From NCBI RefSeq assembly GCF_000002985.6, contig NC_003283.11, positions 6,820,001-6,884,000 of the forward strand: a stretch of 64,000 nt of DNA, given 5' to 3'. Both the position numbers and the translations under genes were made by a program. Below are positions 48,533-61,389 of this stretch, in pieces. Below the pieces are notes generated by a model. It searched no databases, was not told the DNA's origin, and saw nothing but the letters and a program-made list of their open reading frames with translations. The DNA comes from Caenorhabditis elegans (lineage: Eukaryota > Nematoda > Chromadorea > Rhabditida > Rhabditidae). How positions within the stretch are numbered: the first letter of the stretch is position 1; each line of letters opens with the position of its first letter.

Positions 48533-51500
48533 ATGGTGAGGAGGGGGGCTCGTCCCCACATATTCATTCGTAGTCCTGATGAATGCGTGGATTTCAAATG
48601 CGATCAGAATATTTCCGCGGAGACTCACGTAGTAGTACAGCCTACATACTCAGGAAGGTTATTCCCACTTTTTAGAATGATCAATTTTAAAGTTTTCAAG
48701 TTCGGTATAATCCTGTTCGTTTCTCTTTTCCGATTTCCTCATGTGACATGTTTGCTGATATTATTGGTTTTTTAAAACTAACCTGAAAATATTATTTTCC
48801 ACTGGAAAACTAGTTTTTATAGACTTTTTTTGTGAATTGACATAAATTTAATAGATATTTATATAGGTATTCTTCCACTTACAAGGAAAGGAAGTCAATC
48901 TAGTCCCGGACTTTAAATCGAGACGTATGTCATTTGAAAGCTTATGTTTAGAATAGATCACCACAAAAATTTCAGCGCCGGAACTCAACTCTGAACCCCT
49001 GAAATCGCCATCCAAAAAGCTTCCACATTGTTTGTTAGACCCCAAAAACCCCCAAAAACAATTTCTAATGGCTCAGAACCCCTTTTAAGGTCATTTACTT
49101 GACATAGAAATCAGCGAAAAAATGCACTGGAGCACTTTCAGATAGCGATTTCAGGGATTCAGTGTTGAGTTCCGCCGCTGAAATTTTTGTGGTGATCTAT
49201 TCTATTCTAAACATAAGCTTTCAAATGACATACGTCTCGATTTAAAGTCCGGGAATAGATTTACTTCCTTTCCTTGTTAGATGAAAATCATATAGCGATA
49301 CGATTATCTCCTGAAATTTTTCACAAGGCTATGACAAAATTATGAAGAAATTCTATAACTATTATTCACTCATTTTAAGTTTTGAAATTTTTTTATAGAA
49401 AACATATGTATAAGTTTGAATTTACCACGCAAACCAGATCGGCACTTAATCAGTGTCGGTTGCCACGCCTGACGCTAATTGGTTGATTTAATGATGTTGA
49501 AAGTGCCCAATAGTTATATGTTCCATTTTAAAACAACAAATTTTATAACAAAATACTCTTATGGTTCGAGTCCTACTGAAACTTTGTATGTCATTTGTCA
49601 TTACGGTGACCGTGTTGTAAGTTAAGAGTATGATATATTTTTCTCGAGAATATGTGGAACAAAAATATTAAAAGTTTGTTCTTTTATTTTTAAGCTTTTT
49701 TAATGCTGTTTTTTTTCAAAATTAGAGAGCTCTGATCACGCGTTCACAAGATAATTTCCGCGAGTTATCTGATTTCAAACGAACCCAATTACAAAATCTC
49801 AATGTGCATATACCGCTAATTTGCATCTATTCATTACATTTTGAATACTTTCGGATTTCCATACATCACCCATCCCATCCATCCCGAAAATTCATGATTC
49901 ATTTTTTGTCTTGTCCCGTCCGCTTTCCCACCTTTTCATCCCACATTTCACGTGATTATTCAGGAGAAAACTTGGAGTAACATGGGAAAAGTCGATCTAT
50001 CAGACACAAGTTGGTCTCTACCCTGCCATCCGGTTGTAATCGGTTCACATTTTCGGAGCGTTTTGTTCCAAACAGTTTAGTTTTAATAGTTTCAGCAAGG
50101 TGGCAGAAATGCTGGAAACATAGACTGAAATTGTATTTTAATAGTTTGTTTACCAATGTCTTATACTACAAAAAATTGTACTATTCCCTCCTCTTTTTCC
50201 TCCTTCATCCAGCTCTGTTCTTCTGACCAAGTCAGTTTCTTTGCTCTTTGAATCAGCCTCACTTTTCTTGACTCGACCAGTCCGACTAAAATCAAAACCT
50301 TTCAGAACAATGGAAAGCCAGCAGTTGATGGCATGTGCCATCCTGGTAATTGTGCTGGTAGGGATTTTTGGAAATTCACTTTCGTTTATTTTGTTCAGCA
50401 GACCGCATATGCGATCTTCATCAGTGAGTTTTTTAAAATGTTAACTAAAATTTTCTACTCTGAAATTTGCATTTACCAAAAAATTAGAATTTGCTAAAAA
50501 AATACATTCAAATAATCAATCTTCAATTTTTTCAGGTAAATGTACTTCTATGTGCTTTATCATTCTTCGACTTTTCACTATTAACCCTTTCAATTCCAAT
50601 ATTCGTCATCCCAAATCTCGATTTATGGGCTAACGATTTATCACTTTCAACATATATGGCATATATTCTCAAGCTCATCTATCCAATCAACTTGATGATG
50701 CAGACGTGTTCCGTTTATATAATGGTGATGATAACTCTCGAACGTTGGGTTGCCGTGTGTCGACCTTTACAAGTTAGAGTCTGGTGCACACCTCGAAAAT
50801 CTCGAAACGCGATTCTCGTCATCATCGTGTCTGCTTTCTTGTACAATTTCGTTCGGTTTTTCGAATATCGATTTGTAGTGACGGAAAGTGGAGCGCTATA
50901 CGAAAAATGGCTGAGAGATCCAGGAAAGCATAGGTAGGGTTTCAGAAATATTTTGAAAAAAAGAAAGTAACAATGTTTCAGGTGGTACTACGTTGGCTAC
51001 TACACAATTCTTTACATTGTCACACATTTTTTGGTGCCATTTTCTGTTATGGCATTTGCAAATGGGCATGTGATAGTTGCAATGTGCAAACTTAGCAAAA
51101 CACGGCAGATGCTCACAAGACAGGTATTTTGAATTAAAATGTTTAAAAATATAAAGACATTCCAAATTTCTTAAATTGTCATTCTAAAGTGTTGTGGTAA
51201 ATTGATTATTTTTAAATTTCAAAGTTTAATTCAAGCCAAAACTTTTTGAACTGAATATTGGAACACAATTACAGCCCTCTGAAAATTAAAAAAAAATTGA
51301 TTTTTGTTCATGGGTTGATATATGCTATAGAAATGCTATAGAAAAAATTATAACAGAAAAATACAGTTAACAAATTATTTAAATTTGGATTACCGTCCAT
51401 ATTTTTGGTGTTCTAGAATTGTTTTCTAGTGAAAAAAAAATGTTATTGCGCACAGTTTTATATGCAAGAACCAAAATAAAATTCGAATTCCCCCGGAAGG

Positions 51501-53570
51501 TCATGTAAATTCAGTCTCGTTCAAATATGTTAAGCTATGTATTTCAAATTGAAATAACATATTTTGAATCAAAAATTGTTGTGTAAGTTTCCTGATTATT
51601 GAAAGTTTAACTACTCGTTCTACATTTCTGAATTGTTTCCTTCCACATACTTGAATAACACTTGATTTTGCTATTTTTGCTGAAGGTAATAAATATGAAA
51701 AACTTTATACTTCAAGCTTTAGAAGAAAATTTTAAGAAAAGATTTATTCAATTTTTTTTTCAAATTGTTAATAATATAGCAACAACGGGAACAGTCGACG
51801 ACAGTAATGCTACTTATCGTCACATTTGTTTTCGCAATTTGCAACACTCTTCCTTTCCTTCTCAACGTCTCAGAGAGCATTTTCCCGACATTATTCCAAG
51901 ACGAGGTTTGAATAAGTCATTGTGATTGCGTGTTTTGTCCACTTCTCTCGTTTTGTTACTACAAAAAGCCCTGGTTCTCGTGATTCGATGTCAACAAACT
52001 CAATCTTAAAATTGTTGCAGAGCACGCGGGGACTGGCATATTGGCTCAATGATCTATCTAATCTTCTAGTGGTTCTTAACTCGGGTACAACTTTCATTAT
52101 CTATTTCACTTTCTCAGAGAAGTACAGGCAAACTTTAGTTTTTATTCTCAAGTAAGTAATTTACACTTCTGATTTCAAAAAATTGAAGACTACAATAAGT
52201 CTTTGTAGGAATGGATGTTGTGCAACCGTCAGCGACTACAACAACTATACAGCCATGTCTAGAACGGCTTCGATGAGAATTTCAAGCGAGACGGGCGGTC
52301 AAATTCAACGACAGGGATCTAAAATGAGCAATAGCAGGTATGCAATGAGCCAGGCCATTCAAATTGTTAAAATAAATCAATTTTAGTTATAGAAAGCCAA
52401 TTCTAAACGCGCATCTGTCGGAGGTAAAAATGAATCAAAAAATATTATTTTAAAAACGAAATAAATAACAATTTCTCACTAATATGTGCACGAGCTTATA
52501 AAATTCTATGTTCCGTCCAAAAACTTGCATCATGAAAACTAATTTTCAGCCGAATGCGCTAACTTCTCTCCTCTCTGTCTCGCATGATTTGAGAATTAAC
52601 TCAAATTAATTTTTAAAATTTTCAGCCGCTCATCGGACGTTCTTCTCAAACCAATTTACATGCAGAAAAGAAGCGAACGCTTCTCGTCGGAGTACAACGA
52701 ACGAACTTGCAAGTTAGTTTTTTTTCTGATTTCGAAAAATGTTCAGAAATATAATTAAACAGATACCTTTTTTTTGGGTTAGCAAAATTTCGATAATGGT
52801 TTTCATTTATTTTTTATTTACACGAATCTGAACCTGAAACGTCAATGGAGAATTATCTCCAGTTGAAAATAATTTCAGAAATTAAAAAAAATTGAATTAA
52901 AGGAAAATGGCGGAAAAAATACTGTAATACAACTCCCAACAAAATTTTTTCCAGACACCTTGCTCCTTTCGAAGAGCACAAATTACCAAAATTGCCGAGC
53001 GAGAAGAGGAAGAAGAAACTACATAAGTGAGTATTTTTTGAAATTCTGATTATAAATTTTTTAATTTTCAAGAAATTTTGCTGTTTTTTCTTAATCTCAG
53101 TAAAAATACTTTAGCTTTCTGGTTTTAAAATCTGTGAAATTTTCAAAAATAAAGTTTCAATGATAAAATACTTTTAAAAAAATTTAAAAATTAAAAAAGA
53201 ATTGCCAAATAATGATACATTTAAATGATTGGTGATTAGAAAAAAATGGCGTTAAAGTTTTGTATCACCTTACGGTTTTGTCAAAGCTGTAAGCTGATCT
53301 TTTCATTCTATTTCTCTCCCGAAACTCATGGGAACCTTTTTTTTTTGAAATGTGATGTTACTGTATAAAATATGAGTGACGTCACACTTGCCAGAAATGT
53401 TCTGAAAGATTGAAGAGATAATCTGAATAGTCGAGATACAAATACAAACGTTTTAAATGAAAATTTCCAGAATGTCGGCTGTAGAACATCGTGGGATGCC
53501 TGAAATCACTATCACTTTTAGTGAGGACCTTCCAGATGGAGAACCCGATTCTCCATGTCAACCATGCTAG
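48533..53570 (+). CDS. FMRFamide-receptor-like neuropeptide GPCR
   Basis: Ten exons: 48533-48657, 50306-50423, 50536-50933, 50982-51123, 51780-51905, 52021-52151, 52209-52337, 52626-52712, 52955-53026, 53471-53570; 475 residues in one phase. Exon 1 encodes an outer tail with DECVDFKCDQNIS (Cys pair, glycosylation site). It ends in phase 2, exactly what the TM1 exon needs; without it the protein would start inside TM1. TM1 has IFGNS. TM3 ends TLERWVAVCRPLQ (ERW in place of DRY, residues 150-152). TM7 reads NLLVVLNSGTTFIIYFTFSE, typical of the worm FRPR / insect FMRFamide receptor group. The tail of about 130 residues is Ser/Arg-rich, with a basic run SEKRKKKLHK. Probably a peptide receptor on neurons. 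The start is the least certain part: upstream exons at 43.35 kb or a different ATG are possible. Confidence 0.85.
48879..49280. repeat. Foldback (inverted-repeat) element in intron 1 of the GPCR
   Basis: Arms of about 140-150 bp (48879-49025 and 49137-49280) are inverted copies with only a few mismatches, separated by about 110 bp. Both arms contain AAATCGAGACGTATGTCATT or its complement, and the palindrome core continues through 'GATCACCACAAAAATTTCAG'. No ORF and no obvious target duplication. Transcribed as part of the intron it would form a long stable hairpin. Confidence 0.85.
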
Positions 53571-56500
53571 ATTTTATCATTTTCTTTTCACTTGTAGCTT
53601 TTTTGTTTGTCTCTTTATTATTATTATCGCCAATTTCTTCCTATGCACCGATCTTTCCAAGCTTTCTTCCATACGAACAATTCCAAATTCCAAACACGGG
53701 TTGCCTCATTTGTTCTTTTTTTCTTCGTTTGTCTTTTGCCTCATCTTCTCCACCAGACAAGCATAAATGTGTATATATTTGTTGGCGGTGAGAATAAAAA
53801 GTTGAAGCCAATGCCCCCTCAAATGTACATGAAAGTGCGTGGTAGGGAACAAATGACTCCAGGGAGCAATGAATTTTCGAGTGTCACACAAAAGCAGCGG
53901 ACATTCAATGTGTGGCGGGTTGGCTCCTTTTTTTTTTCTTTTGCAGAGAGTTGCCAATTTGAAAATTAAAAATATTTTTGAGATTAAGATTTACATTTAC
54001 ATGCACAGGTAATACTTCAAAACATCACTTTTTACAAGTTCAAAACCGGTCTATGGCGGCTACTATTTTGCGATTTCAACTCATTGTACAGTTGCGGCAT
54101 TTTTAAATTTAAACTGTGTAATTGTAGAATTCACACCATATCAATATTTTTTCAAATAATATTTTCAATAAGTCACTACAAAAAAATTAGATGTAGTTGA
54201 GTACTCTGGAGCTGGTAAATTTTGATCTAAATTTTTTTCGAGCAATCAGCAATACTCCCAAAGCTTGCAAAATCGCGCCGAAATCTGACTTTTGCAGACT
54301 TTCAATGATTTTACGAATTTTTGAGATTCGGAAAACAACATTCTGAAAAATTTTTGTGAAGCTTTATTGTTTTGAAAACAAATCTGAAAGTTCGTTATTT
54401 TAACTCAATCTAAAAATTTCAGATTTACGAAGTCGGTAAAATGTGGTTCAGAATTTTTCACTAAAGCTCAATTTTTCGGGAGAGTCTATTTAGGCTTCTA
54501 GGTATTATCTGGAGCTTCGGAAATATTTTTATTTGATCTTTTTGTTTTTGGTTAATTCATCAAATCTCACAATTATTAATACACTCATTGACCTTCTCCG
54601 CGATTTTCTGGCTCATTGAAACTGCATCGGGTATTACCGGCTATTGTTATACACTTCTCGGATTAACTATTTCTGCGAATCCCCACAACAGGCATCTGTT
54701 TCTGTTCACTCCTCAAAAGTTTCTCATTTCTCTCTCTCTCCCGGTCACTTTTTTCAGCAGTGTTCCTCTCGGCTGTTATAAAAAGAAAACGTCAACAACC
54801 GCCAACATAAACTGTGATTCATATGGTACTTGTTTAGTTAGTAAAGTGACTGGCAAACATTTTCAAAAGTTTATGAAATCCATCCCTTCATGTGTGCTGT
54901 ACTATTACACGTCCTGCGTCTCTAACTGTCACTTGGCTGAGATGACGCCTGAGATCCAACTGAGATCTGTCATTTTCTCACCTGCTCTTCTCATCTATCT
55001 TTTCAAAATGTTAGGGTTCTTTGTCAATTTCTTCATTTTTAATTTGTCGTATACTTTTCTTGACCATTGTTTTCAGGATCCCGGGTTTTGTTTTGGCCAT
55101 GTGTATAGTCTTGAATATTGTTACATGTTTTGGTAAAATGCTAGAAAATTTTCATTCATTCTGAGTTTGAAGTATGACTTCACGAGCTTTACATATGAGT
55201 CATTGGCATTTTTAAACTAAAGTATTTCGAAATTACTGATCCTTTTAAAACATAAACATGTTTCATTTTTCTGTCATGCTGTTAGACTTCTGGTATCCAG
55301 ATTTTTTAATGATAATTTTTACACATATTCTGTAGTGGTTTTGCTAAAATAGATTCCATAAGAGTTAACTGTTATCACGGAATCTTCAAAATTGTTGAAC
55401 ATGCGATTGTCTGCAGCTTGGTTTTAAATTGTTTTTTCAAAAACCTAGTAGTGTAAGTGTCAGAGTTTGAAGAATAATTAAGATGTTTTAAAACGTAGAT
55501 TTGTTTAATCTCAGAAGCCTTTTTCGTAGTGTCCATCATAAAAAACGTCTATGTGTGTTATTTTCGAATTATGTAATGTTAAAGTCCTAAACTTTAATCA
55601 ACTCAAAAATTATATTCTTGTTTAGACAATTAGTTACATTTTTACTATATCTTATACATTTTCTCAACTATTTATCAAATCTTTTGTGCCATTCCAACTT
55701 GTCCAGTTTCTATGATAAGTGTTTGAGCGGCACATGCAACTCGCAGTATATTTGCATAGTTGCTTAATTCTCGACACTTCAATTTCTAAGAATTCTATGT
55801 TTTTTCAAGCAATTCTTCATAGCAAAAATCAATGTGAGCTCAATCTGAGACATCTTCTCGCCGTCGTAGTGGTGGTCATCTATCTAAACCACCGAAATAA
55901 ACGATGAGAAGAGACCCATTTTCTCAATTGCCTCCGTCTGTTGTCTCTGTGTTCCGGCCGTTATTTCTCGGGCCCAAAAGTCTCGATTACCAGTGAAACC
56001 TTATACTTTTTCGCCGAGCGCAGTCAGCCGGAGAATTTGAGGGCAAAAGACGATGATGAACGGGACATCATCTGAGAAATGACTGACTCCTATTTCTCAT
56101 TTTAATTATAGTACACATTTGCTGGTTTTTTCCCGAGTTTATTTTGGCCGATTGGTTTTTTAGTTAGGATCAATTTTCGCAATTCAGCTTTGAAGAATGT
56201 TTTGCAAACAGTAAGCGCCGCGCGGATCCTCGTATTTTTGTTAATTCCATCAAAAAATTGTTTTTTGAAATCAGAAATAGTTACCTTTAAAACATTTAGT
56301 TTCATGCTTGAACTACTTTTGTTTAAAAAAACTGTTCACAAATCATTTTTTAAAAAAAATCTTCATAGCAAGCGGGGAATTTTTGAGAAAATTTTTTAGT
56401 TTATTTCAAAACCCTCAGATTTTGGATTAAAACTTCAAAATCAAATATTTTTTCATTTTTAGTGATTCTTCTTTTTTTTCCAAAAAAGTTAAAACACTGC

Positions 56501-59459
56501 GCCTTGCGTTTCATTTCAAAAAAAAAAACCAAAGTTTAGACATTTTTAAACTGGAAAAATATAATTTTTAGACTAATATGTAAAACAAATGCTTAATAAA
56601 GCGATTAAATTTTTAAAAGAAAATCAACTATTCGAAATTTAATTTCTATGCTACGAAACTTTTTTTTCGGAAATAAATTGAAGGACAAATAAAGACTAGC
56701 TGTAAGATATTAATCCACAATTTAGAAGCGAACGACTTTTCACTTAAATTTTTTAGAAATAAGAATAAATTTTGTCTTACACCTAAATTACAAATTATTG
56801 AAACAGCAAAAATAATATCGATCATTTATTGTTTTTTATCTAGTTGTTGTTGTTTTTTACCGCAAATTTACCAGACAATCAACACACCCGATCTTTCTAT
56901 TTCTCTTTATCTCTCTGCCAATTTCGGTATGCGGTCGGAAACGTCAAGGTCGGTCCACACTCTCAATCACTTCAATTTCAACCGAACAACAAAAAATCGA
57001 TCATCATCATCATCACCCATGGTTGTCCGTCCGTCGCTGGAGGCTTCGTTACATAATAGCGGGTTGGCAGATTGTCGACAATGCCTCTTGCGTCCGTCTC
57101 TTGAGCTGAATGTATTGTGTCGTGGTGTGGTGAAACCAATATGTAGGACACTGCATCAAACGCACTGGTAAAATAGGGGGACGGCAACAAAAAAAAATTG
57201 GAGAAAACGAGACATTTTTGCAATTGGGGGGAAGCGGTGTCTGTTTGTTGCGCACGCTCAGCTCTCCTCTCTTTCGCTTCAATGTTTCATTTTTCTGTTG
57301 ATTGTTGATTCAATCCGACAGCAACTAAAGCCGCAGAAACTATCCGAATACATTGAAAGAAATTTGTTCATTATTGATCTAATTGTCTTCTTTGGGTAAA
57401 CATTGAATTTGATTCATTAGGGGGGTTTAATTATAAATTAGTTTGGTCAACTTTGAGATTTTTTAGTTTTTTGTTCTGAACCTTTCGTAAAGTAAAAGCA
57501 AATATAACTTGTTCGGCTTCACTTTTTCTCTGGTTATTAAATTTAGAAAATCACAGTTTGATAATCGCAGATTTCTAAAAACTTAAAATTGAATAAGTTT
57601 TCAAAAAGTCTTCCTTTGAAAATCCGCTACAAGCAATAAAGTTCCACACATTTTGAGTGCCATCAAAGTATACCGTATTTCAACTATTTTATTGCACACA
57701 TTGCTCTACTTTTCATAGTTTTTGTAAGACATATCGAGAAGACACGGTTTAGTTTTTTTTCTAAAATTCCATAGGTTTATTAAACTAGTAATTGTTTCAT
57801 GTTGTTTTTTTAATCCTATATTTTCGATTCGTTGTTCTCTTTTGAATGCAGGCTTACATCTTGCTATAGATATATTCAAATTGTCAAAAGTTCCTTTTTT
57901 AACCCTAGAAGCAATTTATATTTTCCAACTACTTTTAGATAATTTCTTGAGCAATTTTTATCGTGTCCGAGTGTACCATCTCCAAAAATTCCGCAAGAAG
58001 TTCTAATTCTTTGGAAGGATTGTCATGTCAAAAGTCTACAGAGTCACTTTGTGAACCCATCAAACGACACAATTCTAGACTCTACCCTGGGGACTCTTCC
58101 TTCTTCTTCCTTCCACTTCTTCCTTATTTTTCCTTTCTTTTTCATTTCCTATATGTTCTGGCCGATTCCAATTTCTACCGAAAATGACGGGTGTTTCCGA
58201 TCTGGGCCTCTCGTGTTCCTCTCCTTTCTCTATCCTCATCATCAAATGTGTTTGTACAATACATACATACAATACAGTACGTGTTTGCTCGTCTTCTCCC
58301 GCTCCCTCTCTTTCCATATTTTGCGTACGTGTACTTGTTTCAATCCGATTCGTCTTCAACAACTGATAGTTTTGAAATCGAAATATTTTTTATTCATGGT
58401 TCGCCATCTAGATTCCCTTCACCGCTCTCTAAAAAATGATGAATGGCAGCAAAAAAAAAAGAAGAGAGGGCGGTTGTGTGGTGGGTAGTGGTGGCATTGT
58501 CAAATCGAATTAGGCACGAAGGGCGCTACAACCATGAGACACGAGCCAGCCGTCAAAAAATGAAGGGGCGCAAAAAAGGACTGGTCCTGGTGCTGATTTG
58601 TGTTTTTTCTCACCTTTCTTTTTGATCTTTTTTTATTAAAGTTTCACAACTTACCAAAACCAGCATATAAGTTTCTTCGCAAAGTTTGGCCGTCTGCAAA
58701 TAGTTTCCAATAAGTTCTATGACAATTAAGTGCGTTAGCATTAAAAGAGAACGTCAGGGTCACTTGGAAACCAATTTTGTTTGTCGGGACTAGGTTGGAA
58801 GGTACCCTGGGAAATTAGGTTAAATTGAAAAACAAACGTAAAAAAATATTTGAAATAATACAACTACGACTTCCGAATACCTTTTAAGAACTTCGGTGTT
58901 TAATTTCACAAAGTGTAGATTTACGTACATCATCATATTTTCATCGTAATTATTATATTTTATGGTTCCTTAATGAACTTAGAAAGAAGAACGCCGTGCT
59001 TTGGCAGTAGGTACATGAGTGGCAGGAGTAGGTCATCTCATCTGGAGGATTGGAAAGTTCAAATGAAACACACAAAGCAGGCATAAGAAAATATTTTTAA
59101 ACTTTACCGAGCGATATTTTTGTAAGATTTACCTGGTTTCATACTCTTGATGAGTTCTATTAAAGACGTTGAAAAAAATAAACAGATCATAAAAAATTGA
59201 TTTTTGATTAACCAAATCGTAATAGTGGATTTTTCGGAGCAACTTGTAGTTTAGTTTCCAAAACGATAAAGCTATGAACAAAGTTTAAATTCCAGATTTC
59301 TGTGTTTTCAATTTTAATATTTGAACATTTTTTGTTACTTGTTTACCTAAACCAATCTGATAGATCAATCTCCACTAGATACAATCTTTATTTTTAATGC
59401 TACTCATTAAGAACTTACTTGACATTAGAACTCAAAATCTAATTGTTGTTCGGAATTAA
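53571..59459. other. Intergenic region between the GPCR and unc-70, distal part
   Basis: No exon chain found. The longest unexplained frame is plus 54588-55136 (182 codons), in CT-rich DNA, without a recognisable domain. A Ser-rich frame at 57963-58090 looks coding-like locally but has no donor. Other CT-rich blocks give chance frames on the pyrimidine strand. Confidence 0.4.
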
Positions 59460-61389
59460 TTTCGAATACATCAATTTATCTTATTCTCTCCTCCCGCAAT
59501 CATAAACCACCAGACCAGTAGCATCTGTAAAGTGCGCGGCCTTCCTCCACCCATCACTCTCTCGTAACCTCAATGAAATAGTGGCGCGTTCGATGAGGGT
59601 ATCCTCCTGCGTCTGTGGTACACAAAACGCTATTTTTTGCCTGCAACCCGGGGGCCCTCTTTCTCTCTCGGTACCCTCCACCCAATCGATCGGATGTGTG
59701 CCAACCCTTCTTGCCTGCATCTTTTGCGCGCACCAACGGTCCTCTCTGCCGCTCTCTCTGACTCTCCGACAATGCTGCACTCTACGTTCTCCACATCATT
59801 CCGACTCCGTCTCTCCGTCGTCGCATCCGTCCCCGTCGTTTAGCCAATCCTCCTTTTCCTCTTCCTCCTCCTCGTTTTCTTCTCGATTTCAATTCCAGCA
59901 GCAGCAGCACTGTCGTCGCTTTTCGTTCTAGGATCTCTACTTCTTTATTGTGATATTGTTTTCTTGTTGTTCGCGGTGAGATAGTAAAGAAAAAGAGAGA
60001 GGCGCCGCGCATCCCGTTCGTCAAAACGATGTTGCCGTTACCCAATATAACGATTGTTGTCTTTTGCCATTTTGTAGGAACTGTCGAGTTGTAAACAACA
60101 TGCAAAATTTGGAACATTTTTTGAACTGAGGTTCGCATTTCGTTGTTTATGAATCAAAATGTTACTTTTTTTCGGTGAGAACGGAGATTTGCAGTTCACC
60201 TGGAACTAGGTTCTTTTTATTTTTATTTTGTCTACAAACTGAATGTTGTTTAGTTTTGTTATCGATAACAATGCAATTCTCAAATTTGAAATTGTGGAAA
60301 CAACTGCAAGGTGCCAGAAGTTTTGAATCTGAAACCACGACATTATCTTTTTGAAACTATTTTTTTGAATGAATATTTGCAGTTCTAAAAAGTAAATCGT
60401 CATTTCAAAATTGTTTCTCATGCAAAAATAAAGGCAAGATCAAATGTGTTTTTGAATAGACCTGCGTTTTTCAGATCAGTAGATCAATCAGCGTCCCTAG
60501 AAATATTCTCAAAATTTTTCTCGTGCCAACTCAAACATTTGCTCCCATATTTTCGTAATTTCTTATAGTATGCTTTTTTCGTCGTCTTCTCCTGCTACAT
60601 GTATTCAGTGCTAATCCTAATCCCTTCTGCTAATTTTATCCGCTTTCCCATCCACATCCACACACATTCTTTTTCTCTTTTTATTGGCTGCTCCCACTCG
60701 ACACTCATTTGGGCCACAAGGACTTGGGGGACCCATGTGTATGTTCGAGTTGTGGGGCTCTATGTGTGTGTGTGTGTGTGTGTGTTTGAGTGCGCCTCTA
60801 CGCAGTTGTCGAGGGCCCCAGCCGGCGGTCTCCCCCAACGGCCACTGCCCTGCTTCTACGTCTTTTTCTTCTTGTCCTCCACCTCCCCAACCACTGGGTG
60901 CCCTTGCTTTTGAACCAAACGGGCAGTGCTCCCTTTTCCTTCCACTTATTTGATTCGTCCCAATGTTTGTGTCTCTCACCCTCTCAATCTTTTCATTACT
61001 TGAATACATTGCTTTCTAAACTTTTTCTTCCTTCTTTTCTGATTCTTCTTGTTTTCCACCCTTTTCCAATTGGCAGAGCATGGGAGCAAAGGGCCCTCCT
61101 ACTAATTGCCAATGCTCCGTTGTTCCACCATTTTTTTTGTGTTGTTTTTTGTCGTCTCCTCTCCATCCAGCCGTCGTGTATTTTTCTCTACGCCTCATGA
61201 ACTATTTTCATCAACTCGCCAATTCATAAGCCCCCTTGGCTTAAATGAATGCGAGGGTCCCTTTTTCTGTCAATTTTTTTTCTCGCCTCTGCTCAGCAAC
61301 ACTGGAAATCGAGACAGGTTTTTATTAATCTATGATTTTTCAGCAAAATTTCGGCGGGACTTGCAACGGCGCGAAACGTCGTCGGCAAT
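59460..61389 (+). promoter_or_regulatory. Probable upstream control and 5' untranslated region of unc-70
   Basis: Two blocks (about 59480-60020 and 60540-61260) are markedly richer in C, G and CT runs than the surrounding DNA, the usual look of worm promoter/5' regions. The immediate leader is a short exon after TTTTTCAG at about 61343, containing CGGCGGGACTTGCAACGGCG and the start codon. A (TG)n tract sits at 60763-60785. Individual factor sites cannot be assigned. Confidence 0.45.
60763..60785. repeat. (TG)n microsatellite
   Basis: About eleven TG units in the CT/CG-rich region 600 bp upstream of the unc-70 start. Confidence 0.9.

Noticed and set aside
49561-49620. 'GGTTCGAGTCC'-like string suggesting a tRNA T-loop
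   Set aside because: No flanking cloverleaf, A/B box spacing or acceptor stem could be made.
57963-58187. Ser-rich frame that looks coding for its first 45 codons
   Set aside because: No ATG, no credible acceptor and no donor; continues into CT-rich low-complexity sequence.
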